A stretch of DNA of 64,000 nt from Rubripirellula tenax (GCF_007860125.1 NZ_SJPW01000002.1:496001-560000), one strand, 5' to 3'. Positions 8,451 through 18,176 are shown, counted from the first letter of the stretch. Notes: generated by a model from the sequence alone, not told the origin. Numbers and translations: made by a program.

Positions 8451-10493
8451 TTAGTCCATTGTTAAAATGGTCTGCTGAGTATCGGGCCAGTCGATCCAGA
8501 CTCGCAGCTTTAGCTTCGCCTCTAATTCGACCGCCGCGACGAGGGATTCGAGTTCGGCGACTCGTCTCAGGGTCGTGCGAATGTTTTCGGCCAGCGCGTC
8601 GTTGCGCGTCTGTTTCATCTTGATCACTCGGCGGCCCAACGAATTGGCGATCTCGTAGACGCCGTCTAATCGGGTTGCTTCGCGGGCGACCAATTCGGAT
8701 TGATACGCCAACTGGTCCGCGAACGTTTCGAGCCCGGAACGGGACACGATATTCCAGGGCATTGACGAATCGAGTCGGCCCGCGAACCGCATTCGGCATT
8801 GCAATTTTCGACTGCATCGGATGTCCATCCGCACACCCAAGGCGACGTTCTCGTTGTCCTGGTACATCAAAACCGCCATACCGCGAGCGCGGCGGATTTG
8901 ATCGGGCTGGATCGTTTCGGCCCACGTGATTTCCACGTCTTTGGGCAGTTCAATGTCGACGGAAATCTTCGCGACGCGAGGCGGAATGGGGGCTTCCAAA
9001 TTCCACGTCGGCATCGAATCGGGCGTATCGAGACGCAATCGGAACGGCTCCGCTTCCACAACGGGCCGCAAGAAAAGACTGCCGCCGGACCCGTCTTTCA
9101 AGCGTCCATGCACGATCATCGACGCACTCGATGAGGTGGCCGACGGCGCCGTCCACGCCATCGTCAAACCGTCGTCGGTCGACGTGAGCGTTGCGATAGC
9201 GTTCGCCTTTCGTGTGTCGACGATGTTGTAGGTTTCGTCGCCAACGGTTTCCATTTTTAGGGGCACGTCATATGGGAAATCAAGACTCAGTGATTCGCCC
9301 AGTCGAGGTCCGATCGAAAACGGAGCCACGGAATCGACTTCGCTGATGGTCGGTGTTCGTTCGATGGCGACGGCGACACTTCCGGCCGATGGAGCAACGA
9401 CTGTTTGCTGTTCCGATTCGGGCGGCGCTGTGCCATCGTCGCTGTCCAAATCGGCCGTGTGCATCGCTGCAGGCGTGTCGGTGTTGGCACGGGTTTCATC
9501 CGTGACGCTTTCCTCGGGTGGCTCCGGTGCAAGTGCTGGATTCGTGATGGAGGCTTCGTTTGAATTCGATGTGTTCGAGTTCGATGCGGGCGAGAACATC
9601 GCCGTCGCGGGCATGAACGCATCGAGCGAAAGCGACTTGGCGTCGGCTTCCATTTCGACTTGCGTTTCTCTTTCCAGCGTCGCCAATTCGGATTCGGTCA
9701 TCGATTCAAACGTTTCCAAGTCTTCGGCCGTCGGTTCGGACGAAAAGTCGAAGATGTCGACGGTGTTGCGCGGCGGCGTTTTTCTGGCTGCCGCCGACTT
9801 GGATGATTTGACGGCGACCGTTTCCGGCTTCATCGCGCTGTTGACGATGAAGTAACTTGCCGCGATGCAGGCAAGCAGTGCAGCAGCGGTGGCGGCGCGG
9901 ACGAACCATCGTTTCCCAACGCCGGTCGGCGGTTTGGGGTCCCGAGTGGCAGGACGTGGCGCATCGGGCTTAGGCGACGAGGGCTTAGGCGACGAGGGCT
10001 CGAGTTGTTCGGCGTCCGCTTCGGCTTCTGGGTTTTCGATTTCGACGCGTTTGAAATCGGACTCGGCGTGCCATGGACGCCCGAATGCTTCGACGGAATC
10101 GCGTGAAACTTGGCTAATGGAAATCGCGGGGGCGTCGGATGCGGGTGGCATGGCGACGTGACCCTTCCACATCAACCGGCCGTCGCTGATCAATTGGCAA
10201 TCGGCGGACTCGATCCCGGCTATCGGTTGACCGGTTTCGGATTCGTGTTCGGCTGCGATCGAGATCAATTGACGGCGCCATGTTTCGACGATCTCCGCGG
10301 GCGGCGGGCCTAATCGAGCCACGATCGATGCGATCGATTCCGATTCAGCGTGAGGGTCGTTCGAAGTCGCTGTGGGAGAATCGTGGACGGCCGCTGAGTC
10401 CAGTTCCAGCAGGAAATCGGTCGCCTCGTCGGTCGAAAGTTCTCCGTCGCGGATTTGTTGGAGCGTCGATTCGATGGTTTTTCGATCGAGCAC
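8451..10493 (-). CDS. Large single-span protein with low-complexity linkers, unknown function
   Basis: A GTG start gives 680 residues. Residues 1-35 look like a helical capping motif (DGELSTDEATDFLLELD). A Pro/Ser/Glu-rich linker with a short SSPKPSSPKP repeat precedes one transmembrane helix at about 197-218. A second long Ser/Thr/Glu/Ala-rich linker (about 225-380) leads to a C-terminal folded region that looks beta-rich and then helical. The order of cytoplasmic domain, single span and external domain recalls anti-sigma or FecR-type envelope sensors, but no zinc or FecR motif is visible, so that is only an analogy. It is divergent from the BBP7 gene across 282 bases. Confidence 0.7.
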   Translation of the reverse strand: MLDRKTIESTLQQIRDGELSTDEATDFLLELDSAAVHDSPTATSNDPHAESESIASIVARLGPPPAEIVETWRRQLISIAAEHESETGQPIAGIESADCQLISDGRLMWKGHVAMPPASDAPAISISQVSRDSVEAFGRPWHAESDFKRVEIENPEAEADAEQLEPSSPKPSSPKPDAPRPATRDPKPPTGVGKRWFVRAATAAALLACIAASYFIVNSAMKPETVAVKSSKSAAARKTPPRNTVDIFDFSSEPTAEDLETFESMTESELATLERETQVEMEADAKSLSLDAFMPATAMFSPASNSNTSNSNEASITNPALAPEPPEESVTDETRANTDTPAAMHTADLDSDDGTAPPESEQQTVVAPSAGSVAVAIERTPTISEVDSVAPFSIGPRLGESLSLDFPYDVPLKMETVGDETYNIVDTRKANAIATLTSTDDGLTMAWTAPSATSSSASMIVHGRLKDGSGGSLFLRPVVEAEPFRLRLDTPDSMPTWNLEAPIPPRVAKISVDIELPKDVEITWAETIQPDQIRRARGMAVLMYQDNENVALGVRMDIRCSRKLQCRMRFAGRLDSSMPWNIVSRSGLETFADQLAYQSELVAREATRLDGVYEIANSLGRRVIKMKQTRNDALAENIRTTLRRVAELESLVAAVELEAKLKLRVWIDWPDTQQTILTMD
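9966..9999. repeat. 15-bp in-frame tandem repeat (two full copies plus partial)
   Basis: The unit GGGCTTAGGCGACGA occurs at 9966-9980 and 9981-9995 and then starts a third time. It encodes the SSPKP repeat of the linker in the 680-residue envelope protein. Confidence 0.8.
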
Positions 10494-10775
10494 GGTTTCG
10501 GTCCGTTTGCGAGGAAAAGTGATTCAAAGGCCGTGAATCGAACGATTTTATCCCATCGGGGGCACTCTCTGAGTTGCGGCCCGCAAAGTTTTCCTACTCG
10601 GATCTGGCGGAATAACCGAATCTCGGGGGCCGATCGTGCCGATAGTTCCGCCTGGAGCGGTTGTTCTGAACGGCCGGCCGATCGGAATCGGATTCTCGAT
10701 CGACCGCAATGGCCTCAGTAACTTCCGTTTCCGCCAGTTAAAAAACCGGCCCCTAGCGAGGCGGAGACGTTTGCG
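10494..10775. other. Divergent intergenic region, 282 bp
   Basis: This stretch separates the leftward 680-residue membrane protein gene from the rightward BBP7 gene and must carry both promoters. I see GC-rich dyads around GGCCGGCCGATCGG but no convincing -35/-10 pair, terminator or small gene. A GGCGGAG element about ten bases before the ATG at 10776 could serve as a weak ribosome-binding site. Confidence 0.5.
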
Positions 10776-12554
10776 ATGCAACGAATGACTCAAATGAAAT
10801 CAATCACAATCTTGGTCGCCGCAGTGACGCTGGTCACCTGCGTATCCTTGGAGAATCGACCTGCCTCCGCTCAACCTCCTCGCGCCATGAACGCCGATCT
10901 GGACTATGAAGCCAGCGGCTTTGTGATGCCAGCAAGCGGCCAGATGCCGCCGGGAGCGATTGCCGGGCTGACATCGTCGGGACCCGTTCAACGGACCGGC
11001 TATGCCGCTCAAGCAGGACCGGGCCATGTCCCGCAGCTAAGCGGCGTGAACGCCCAAGCGGGCTACGGCCAACCGGTCGGATACGCACCACAGACATCCG
11101 TCCAGCAGGTCGGATTCTTGGGCGGCAGCGACTGTGACAGTTCCGGCAGCGGCGGCTGTGACAGCGGTTGTTGCAGCGGCGGCGGAGGCTATTCCATGGC
11201 CCCCGGCATGTACGGCGAATCGGTCTACGGCGGATCCATGTATGGCGGCTGTGACGGAGCATGCGGTGGTGCGTGCGGCGGCACCGGTGCTTGTGGCATG
11301 AGCGGTGGCGTTCTGGCCGGCGGTGTGCTGGGCAAGATGCACGGTGGTGACGGAGAGCTCTCGGGGCTGCGTCACTTGTGTATCTTCTGTCGCGGCGACG
11401 GTTGCGAAGCATGTCAGATGTTCAGTGGTCGATCGCTGGCGGGCTTGTTGGGTGCTTTGGCACCGTATACCGAAGCGGGCAAATGTGCCCAACGATGGTA
11501 TGACATTTCGGCCGAAGCATTGTTCTTGGATCGCTCGACATCGGGTATCGGCACCAACGTCATCACACAACGTGGTAGCGGTCCGGGCGGAACCCCAGTG
11601 ATCTCGGCCGGCGACATTGTCGAAGACGGAATCGAAGCCGGTGCCCGTTTGTCGGGTGCTTTGATCTTCGGCGTCGGTGGCAGCATCGAAGGAACGTACA
11701 TGGGCGGCCAAGAATGGAACGGCTCGGCAAGTGCCAGCTCGCCCGCCGTTTTGATTCCCAACACTGCGTTTGACCCGAACCCGCTTGTCGGAGTCAGCCC
11801 AGGCAACCAACCTTTCATCTTGAGCTCGGGTGCCGACCTGTATTCCTTCATCAGCGAGTTCGGAACGAACCCTACGGGTGGCTTCGACGACACCGACCGT
11901 TCGATCTCGCAACGTGTCACCAATAACGCCAGTTTCCACAGCGGTGAGATCAACTATCGTCGCCGTACCGTCGGCCCATACTGCCGATTCCAAGGATCAT
12001 GGTTGGCCGGACTGCGATACCTTCGCTACGACAACTCCTTGGGCCTGGACATCGTCGGCCTGACCGATGACGGCACCCAAGGCGGAAACGGAGCAGCCGG
12101 AGATTCGGTGATCGACCCGACCCTGCGGTTCTTCAATGCCAGCGACAGCGTCCAGAACAGCATGCTGGGTGCCCAGATTGGGGGTGACCTTTGGTACAAC
12201 ATGACCCCCGGTATCCAACTCGGTGTTGAATTGAAGGGTGCATGGTTAAAGAACGAGGCTCGCCGCCGATACAACATCGGATCAAACTCGGTCGCCCTGG
12301 CTTCGGACGCGTTCCGCCAAGATGAAGGCACCTTTGCGGTTGAGTTCTCGTCGCAACTGGCTTACCGACTGAGCCACTCGTGGACCCTCCGATCGGCTTA
12401 CTACCTGATCGCGATCGACGAGGTGGGCAACCCGGAATTCAATCGCGAATTCATCAACAATGCAGTCAGCACCCAGAACGTCTCACGACCTGGGATCGAG
12501 TTTGATTCGCTGGTACTCAACGGCTTCTCGTTCGGTGCCGAGTACCTTTGGTAA
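10776..12554 (+). CDS. BBP7-family outer-membrane beta-barrel protein
   Basis: The ATG at 10776 gives 592 residues; an in-frame ATG at 10794 is also possible. A signal peptide ends near ASA-QPP (about residue 33). The next 150 residues are Gly/Ser/Cys-rich, with clusters such as GGCDSGCCSGGGGYS. They are followed by a CxxC-x4-CxxC module (Cys 202, 205, 210, 213; LCIFCRGDGCEACQ). From about 235 onward, alternating amphipathic strands with aromatic ends finish in FSFGAEYLW, the terminal-Trp/Phe signature of an outer-membrane barrel. This is the architecture of the planctomycete BBP7 family, thought to be outer-membrane proteins. The Cys-rich head may form disulphides or bind metal (inference). 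A strong terminator follows. Confidence 0.88.
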   Translation: MQRMTQMKSITILVAAVTLVTCVSLENRPASAQPPRAMNADLDYEASGFVMPASGQMPPGAIAGLTSSGPVQRTGYAAQAGPGHVPQLSGVNAQAGYGQPVGYAPQTSVQQVGFLGGSDCDSSGSGGCDSGCCSGGGGYSMAPGMYGESVYGGSMYGGCDGACGGACGGTGACGMSGGVLAGGVLGKMHGGDGELSGLRHLCIFCRGDGCEACQMFSGRSLAGLLGALAPYTEAGKCAQRWYDISAEALFLDRSTSGIGTNVITQRGSGPGGTPVISAGDIVEDGIEAGARLSGALIFGVGGSIEGTYMGGQEWNGSASASSPAVLIPNTAFDPNPLVGVSPGNQPFILSSGADLYSFISEFGTNPTGGFDDTDRSISQRVTNNASFHSGEINYRRRTVGPYCRFQGSWLAGLRYLRYDNSLGLDIVGLTDDGTQGGNGAAGDSVIDPTLRFFNASDSVQNSMLGAQIGGDLWYNMTPGIQLGVELKGAWLKNEARRRYNIGSNSVALASDAFRQDEGTFAVEFSSQLAYRLSHSWTLRSAYYLIAIDEVGNPEFNREFINNAVSTQNVSRPGIEFDSLVLNGFSFGAEYLW

Positions 12555-12618
12555 CGGTTGTCGCCGCCTCGAATCGTCCAAGATCAGCGGTGGAATAACA
12601 AAAATCGGTGAAAATTCG

Positions 12619-12656
12619 AAAACCCGTCCTCGGTATAGTCCAGGGACGGGTTTTTC
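12619..12656 (+). terminator. Intrinsic terminator after the BBP7 gene
   Basis: AAAACCCGTCC (12619-12629) pairs perfectly with GGACGGGTTTT (12644-12654) around a 14-base loop, and the stem runs into a T tract. It lies 65 bases after the stop codon, on the same strand. Confidence 0.9.
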
Positions 12657-13127
12657 GTCGTTTGTGTCGATTTCTAAATCAAACGCCCGTCCACGCAAAC
12701 GGCACAACGTTTCCGGTTTCGACGATTTTGCTGGTGTGGCCTGGAACTTTGACTAGGCTACCGCGTCCCAGAAGGTGCGGTTCGTTGACACTCGTAGGGG
12801 TGCAACTAGAATCGCAGCTGCATCTTATCAAAACCTCGCAGCCTTCCCATTTTTCCTGCTTCCGAATGGGGAGGCACTGGTCCGAATAAGACGGCAATGG
12901 CCATTTGGCAAACGAAAGAGAATGTTTCGGCCGATGCTAGTCCATGACGCCAAAAACCATTGGTCCCGTAACGCTAGAAAACTGTTTCCAGGCATTCGCA
13001 GGAGGATTCGATTGCCTTGTCGCGGATTTTTGGCAGAATTAACACCGTCACTCCGTTCATCCACCCCAAGTCGATCGGTCCAGCGCCCGCAGGCGGTTGT
13101 TGGTCTTCAGTTTGGTAGAGACCCTCG
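12657..13127. other. Intergenic leader region upstream of the dockerin protein gene
   Basis: About 470 bases between the BBP7 terminator and the dockerin gene hold no open frame with credible protein character on either strand. It contains one strong sigma-70-like promoter (listed separately). If that promoter is real, the large gene has a leader of about 310 bases that could hold regulatory structure or a small RNA. I see no recognisable riboswitch. Confidence 0.5.
12785..12812 (+). promoter_or_regulatory. Sigma-70-like promoter candidate
   Basis: TTGACA (12785-12790) matches the -35 consensus exactly. TAGAAT (12807-12812) matches -10 in five of six positions, with a 16-bp spacer. Transcription would start near 12819, about 310 bases before the dockerin protein gene. 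Confidence 0.5.
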
Positions 13128-16100
13128 ATGATCAAACGAAACGAATTGAATTCTAAAGAATCTCGTCGCCAAGCCGCTGGTCAAAAAAACCGTAAGCGGC
13201 GTTTGACGGTCGAAGGCTTGGAAAAACGCGAACTGTTGGCTGCCGGCCTGCCGGCCAGTGTGCCGATCTACACGGCGCCGCGGAACATCGGGACGGTGAT
13301 CGCAGCGCCGGTTCTGGAACAGGAAGGCACGCTGAACCCGAACAGCAACGACTTCTTCACCCAGGCTCAGTTCATTCCGCTGGGCACCGGAGCAGGCCAA
13401 CAGGACACGATCGACGTGACGGGAACGCTTCCCCTCGGTTTCTCGCAGTCCATTCCGCCGAGCCTGATCAGCGATTTGGACACCTACCGGGTCGATTTGC
13501 GAGCCGGCGACATTCTTGACATCGCAGTGACCGGTGCGGCCGGTTCGATAACGGTCTCCAACCAATTCGGACGCCTTCTTTACGCAGCCGATTCGAACCA
13601 AGGGATTGGGTACCCAACGGATTCGCCGTTACAGACGAATGGCAACGCTATCGTTGCACAGGTCATTCCTGAAGACGGTACTTACTTCATCACTGTCTCG
13701 CCGATCGACATCACTGGTTCGTACACGATGGGGCTGCGAGCCTATCGCCCTATCATCGAGTCGTTCCCCGTGGGCTCGGAACAGATCATCTTCATCGACT
13801 TCGACGGTGGTTTTTATCCGCGCACCGTGTTCGGCGACCCGTCCGGCGGTGTCGTGCGAATTCCTTCGCTGCAGCAATCGCTGCCGTTGCTAGGACTTGA
13901 AGAAACAAATTTCGCTGCTCTCAACGAACTGATCGATCAAACGATCGTCGAAACCAAGCGGATGTTTGGTCAGTTAGGCGTCAGTGGTAATAACGGCGAT
14001 TTCGACACGACCGGGAATCCCGGTGACTTCGGTGTTACGATTCTGAATAGTCGCGACCACGCCGATCCTGGTTTCAATCCGTTGGTCAGCCGCGTCATTT
14101 TGGGCGGTACTGTCGACGATATCGAGATCAATACCATCGGAATTTCGTCGACGCTTGACATCGGAAACTTTAGCCTTGATGACATCGTGATCGGTGCGCT
14201 CGATTCGGTGTTTGACATTGCCGACGATCCAGATCGCGATCCGTCGGCCAGCGTCGTCGATGCGATGAGCAAATTCTTGGCGTTTTTGATCTCGCACGAA
14301 GCCGGTCACTCTTTCGGCATGCGGCACACGACCAGCGCCAACACGATCATCAACATCATGGACGAAGGTCCCGGTGCGGACTTCGCTCAAATCATTGGAT
14401 CGGGTCCCGACGGTATCTTTGGAACCGTCGACGATCGAAATGTTGACTTTGTTACCGACGAATTTTCGCGAGGCGAAGGATTGTTCGGTTTCAACCAAAC
14501 GGCGTTAACTTTGTCACAGACCCTGGGAACTGGTACCGTCGTTACGACGACCGATGGCGGCATCCTGGGTGGCGTTGGCGGACGCGTTTTCCGCGATGCC
14601 AACGGTGATGGTTCGCCGACCGGCGATGCTGGCGTTGCCGGCGTCACGGTCTATGCCGACTTGAACAATAACCGAACCCTCGACGCTTCCGAACCGCGTG
14701 CTGTCACGGGTGCCGACGGCACCTATCGACTTTCGACCGGATCGGGAACGTTCAACATCATCGTCAATCCGCCTGCCGGTCAAACCCTGACGACGGCCGG
14801 TCGTGTCGAAGTGACGGTGACATCCACATCGACGGTCGCGCTGAACTTCGGTCTCGGCCAAACCAGTTCGGGTTTGTCGGGCACCGTATTTGCCGATAAC
14901 GATCGCGACGGTGTGATCGACAATGGCGAAGGCGGTATCGCCGGCGTCTACATGTATTTGGATCTGGACGGCGACGATCGTCCCGACTTGGGCGAACCCA
15001 ACACGCGAACCGATGCGTCGGGTCGTTACACGCTTGCTCTACCTGGCGCAGGTACCTACACGGTTCGGCAAGTGGTGACGGCTGGTTTCTCGCCGACATT
15101 GCCAAGTGCCGGTGAGTACACGGTGACGTTCGACGGAACCAATGTCGTCATCGCCGACGGCAACACGATCGTCAACACGCCGGCCAACTTTGGATTGTTG
15201 CCGACCCGTGACTTTGGCGACGCACCGGACACCTACGGTACCACCAACGCGGCCAACGGTGCCGGACACGGCATCATCGACGGGCTTCGCTTGGGTGCGA
15301 CCGTCGACCGCGAAACCAACGGGCAACCGTCGACGAACGCAAGTGGTGACGACACCACGGGCACGGTCGATGACGAAGACGGCGTCGTCTTGCTGTCGCC
15401 ACTTGGCCCCGGCGATGCGGCGACGTTCCGCGTGACAGCGACCAATACGACCGGCGTTCCGGCGTTCCTGCAAGGCTTCATGGACTTCAACCGCGACGGT
15501 GACTTCCTTGACGTCGGCGAGCAATTCGCGACGAACTTGCCCGTCGCCGCCGGCACCGTTGCCCAGGCGATGGATGTGACCGTCAATGTTCCCGCGAACG
15601 CCAGCGTCGGATCGACGTTCGTTCGTTTCCGTTTGAGCCAAACGTCGGGATTGGGCCCGACCGGGTTCGCGAACTCGGGCGAAGTCGAAGATTATCAGTT
15701 CCCGATTCTCAACGCGGCCGAGATTGCCAACAACGATGCGTTCTCTGTTGCTCGCAACACGTTGTCGAACAACCTAGACGTACTCGCCAACGATTTCCAA
15801 ACCACCGACAACACGCTTCGCATCGACAGCCTCAACACGGCTGGAACGGTTGGACAAGTCGTCCGATCGAACGATCAGATGTCGATTTTTTACACTCCAC
15901 CGAACGGTTTCACGGGTCGTGACGTGTTCACGTATACGGTCGTTGACCAATTCGGAAACCGATCGACGGCCACCGCAGTGGTCAACGTGACGTTCCAGTC
16001 CAACGTGCCGATCGCAGTGGACGATTCGTTCGAAATCGCCCAAGACTCCTCGCAACGCCCGTTGAATGTTTTGGACAATGACGTGCCCAGCCTGTCCGGC

Positions 16101-18176
16101 GGCATTTCGATCACCAGTGTCACGCCGGGAAGCAACGGCGGGAACATTCAAATTATCGGTGGCGGTCAATCGCTGCGTTACACGCCGCAGCCCGGTTTCA
16201 CCGGCACCGAAGAATTCACGTACAGCATTCAAGACTCGGCCGGTTCGATCAGCAGTGCCACCGTCACGATCAACTTGTTACCCGGATCACGAAGCGACGA
16301 TGTCGTCGCATTTTCGATCGGCATCTTCGATCCGACGGACATCAACACCCCGATCACAAACGTTCAAGTCGGCCAAGAATTCTTGGTCCGCGTCTCGGTT
16401 GAAGACCTGCGTACCTTCGCCAATCCCGAAGGCGTCGCATCGGCGTTCATGGATCTGCTTTACACCGACGAATTGGTGTCGACGTTGGACACGAATGGCA
16501 GCGATGACTTTCCGTTCGATATCACGTTCGGACCTTTGTTCTCGCGTGCCGACGGCCTGCAACGTGCAAACGCACAAACGCCCGGACTGATTGATGAAGT
16601 CGGTGGCGTTCAACAGATCACCGGCCAAGTCCAACATGCCGGCCCGGCCGAACTGTTCACGATCCGTATGAGAGCGGTCGCGCCCGGTGTGGCTCAATTC
16701 GCAAGCAATCCGGCTGACGACATCGAAAGCGAAACCACGGTTCTGGCATCCGATGTCGCGTTGTTGGTCAACCAGCTCCGTCTCGGTAGTACCGAACTGT
16801 TGATCGTTCAACCCAATGGAAACTTCTCGTCGGCAATCGATGACTCGTTCCCCGATGGACGCGATAGCAACGGTCAATTGATCAACGCCAACACGCTCGA
16901 TCGCAGCGTCATCGACGTCCTTGGCAATGACAACCTCGGCCCGACCGGAACGATTCGCGAATTCGGTTTGGTGACCAACCCGTCGCTCGGTAACGCATTC
17001 ATCGATGACAACGGTACGCCGGCCAACTTGAACGATGACTTTGTCAGCTACCGTGCCAACGCGAATGCGAACGGCTTGGAACGATTCACGTATGTGATCG
17101 TCACCGACGACAACATCCGCAGTACAGCCGAAGTCACTTTGGCACTGGGCAACGCCAGCGCCAATGCCGACGTCGCATTCGATTTCCAATTGGTCGGTGC
17201 CGACGGTGTCACGCCAATCACAACGGTCAACGCGGGCGATCGATTCGGTGTCCGTATCGACGTGGAAGATCTGCGCAGCTTCGGTGCGACTTATGTGTTC
17301 GCGGGTTACTTGGACGTGCTTTACAGCCAAGGCGTGATTCGCCCGGCCGACACCGATGCAAGCGACGAGTTCAACTTTGATGTTTCGTTCGGTCCCGGTT
17401 TCGTGGCCGACGCGGGTGTCGGAACGGCGTCGCGATTGGGCATCATCAACGAATTCGGTACGCTGCTTAACGACGGTGCATCGGGCAACAACCCCGCGCG
17501 CCTGGCAACGCTGTTCTTCGATGCGATCGCACCGGGAACCGCCGAAGTCATCGGGTCGCCCGCTGATTCGTTCCCATTCCAAGACACATTGTTATTCAAC
17601 GAAGACGATCCGATCGACGTTTCGAGAATTCGATACGACAAGTTAGTGATCAACGTCGGTGCCGGAACAGTGACGAACCCGTTCGCGTTCCAGAACCCCA
17701 CGCTGGCCCAGGATGTCAACAACGACGGTGCTGTTTCGCCGATCGACGCATTGTTGATCATCAATGCGATGAGCCGAGTGACTTCGCCATCCGGCGAAGG
17801 CGAAGAAGGAAGTGCAACGGCACCAAGCTTCTTTGCCGACGTCAATGGTGACGCTCGCGTATCGGCTCTGGACGCATTGCAGGTCATCAACTACCTGGCG
17901 CGTCAATCGAACAGCCTTCGTGCCGGTGGTGAGGGTGAATCGATTGTCGCTCAGTCGCTCGGATCAACAGCAACCGATCTGAGTTCGGATGCCGCCAGTG
18001 ACGCCGTCTTCGCTGATCTGAGTGGCGAAGCGTTGATCGCCGACACATCGGCAACCGGTCAACCAGTCGCCGGTTCATCAACCGCGTCCGCGGAAGGCGA
18101 GACCACTGATAGCAACGATGACTCGATCGACGTTCTCGACCTTCTGGCGGGCGACGTATCGAAGTTGTGGAACTAA
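13128..18176 (+). CDS. Giant secreted metalloprotease / GEVED / cohesin-like / dockerin protein
   Basis: The protein has 1682 residues. It opens with a basic stretch and the LEPR-XLL-like motif LEKRELLAAG (31-40), a planctomycete export or surface-targeting signature. A pre-peptidase-like beta domain follows (about 90-200), then a zincin protease core with HEAGHSFGMRH (390-400; zinc ligands His390, His394, His400) and a Met-turn at M411. Two SdrD_B-like domains follow at about 481-560 and 580-665, then a GEVED domain (about 694-860, ending GEVEDYQF). After two Ig/cadherin-like repeats come two cohesin-like modules (about 1060-1220 and 1349-1510), with another repeat between them. A dockerin pair of calcium loops closes it (DVNNDGAVSPID near 1529 and DVNGDARVSALD near 1571). 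It is likely an extracellular matrix or surface assembly component. The protease activity is predicted, not proven. Confidence 0.9.
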   Translation: MIKRNELNSKESRRQAAGQKNRKRRLTVEGLEKRELLAAGLPASVPIYTAPRNIGTVIAAPVLEQEGTLNPNSNDFFTQAQFIPLGTGAGQQDTIDVTGTLPLGFSQSIPPSLISDLDTYRVDLRAGDILDIAVTGAAGSITVSNQFGRLLYAADSNQGIGYPTDSPLQTNGNAIVAQVIPEDGTYFITVSPIDITGSYTMGLRAYRPIIESFPVGSEQIIFIDFDGGFYPRTVFGDPSGGVVRIPSLQQSLPLLGLEETNFAALNELIDQTIVETKRMFGQLGVSGNNGDFDTTGNPGDFGVTILNSRDHADPGFNPLVSRVILGGTVDDIEINTIGISSTLDIGNFSLDDIVIGALDSVFDIADDPDRDPSASVVDAMSKFLAFLISHEAGHSFGMRHTTSANTIINIMDEGPGADFAQIIGSGPDGIFGTVDDRNVDFVTDEFSRGEGLFGFNQTALTLSQTLGTGTVVTTTDGGILGGVGGRVFRDANGDGSPTGDAGVAGVTVYADLNNNRTLDASEPRAVTGADGTYRLSTGSGTFNIIVNPPAGQTLTTAGRVEVTVTSTSTVALNFGLGQTSSGLSGTVFADNDRDGVIDNGEGGIAGVYMYLDLDGDDRPDLGEPNTRTDASGRYTLALPGAGTYTVRQVVTAGFSPTLPSAGEYTVTFDGTNVVIADGNTIVNTPANFGLLPTRDFGDAPDTYGTTNAANGAGHGIIDGLRLGATVDRETNGQPSTNASGDDTTGTVDDEDGVVLLSPLGPGDAATFRVTATNTTGVPAFLQGFMDFNRDGDFLDVGEQFATNLPVAAGTVAQAMDVTVNVPANASVGSTFVRFRLSQTSGLGPTGFANSGEVEDYQFPILNAAEIANNDAFSVARNTLSNNLDVLANDFQTTDNTLRIDSLNTAGTVGQVVRSNDQMSIFYTPPNGFTGRDVFTYTVVDQFGNRSTATAVVNVTFQSNVPIAVDDSFEIAQDSSQRPLNVLDNDVPSLSGGISITSVTPGSNGGNIQIIGGGQSLRYTPQPGFTGTEEFTYSIQDSAGSISSATVTINLLPGSRSDDVVAFSIGIFDPTDINTPITNVQVGQEFLVRVSVEDLRTFANPEGVASAFMDLLYTDELVSTLDTNGSDDFPFDITFGPLFSRADGLQRANAQTPGLIDEVGGVQQITGQVQHAGPAELFTIRMRAVAPGVAQFASNPADDIESETTVLASDVALLVNQLRLGSTELLIVQPNGNFSSAIDDSFPDGRDSNGQLINANTLDRSVIDVLGNDNLGPTGTIREFGLVTNPSLGNAFIDDNGTPANLNDDFVSYRANANANGLERFTYVIVTDDNIRSTAEVTLALGNASANADVAFDFQLVGADGVTPITTVNAGDRFGVRIDVEDLRSFGATYVFAGYLDVLYSQGVIRPADTDASDEFNFDVSFGPGFVADAGVGTASRLGIINEFGTLLNDGASGNNPARLATLFFDAIAPGTAEVIGSPADSFPFQDTLLFNEDDPIDVSRIRYDKLVINVGAGTVTNPFAFQNPTLAQDVNNDGAVSPIDALLIINAMSRVTSPSGEGEEGSATAPSFFADVNGDARVSALDALQVINYLARQSNSLRAGGEGESIVAQSLGSTATDLSSDAASDAVFADLSGEALIADTSATGQPVAGSSTASAEGETTDSNDDSIDVLDLLAGDVSKLWN

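Noticed and set aside
11037-11993. 318-codon open frame antisense to the BBP7 gene
   Set aside because: Composition is Thr/Ala/Arg-rich without domains, as expected for the reverse of a Gly/Ser/Cys-rich gene.
12657-13127. Small genes in the largest intergenic region
   Set aside because: Frames of 70-120 codons exist on both strands but overlap each other, lack start context and have no protein-like composition.
16287-17582. 431-codon open frame antisense within the dockerin gene
   Set aside because: Its translation is Arg/Val/Asp-rich with no motif and mirrors the codon bias of the opposite strand; the sense frame has clear domains.
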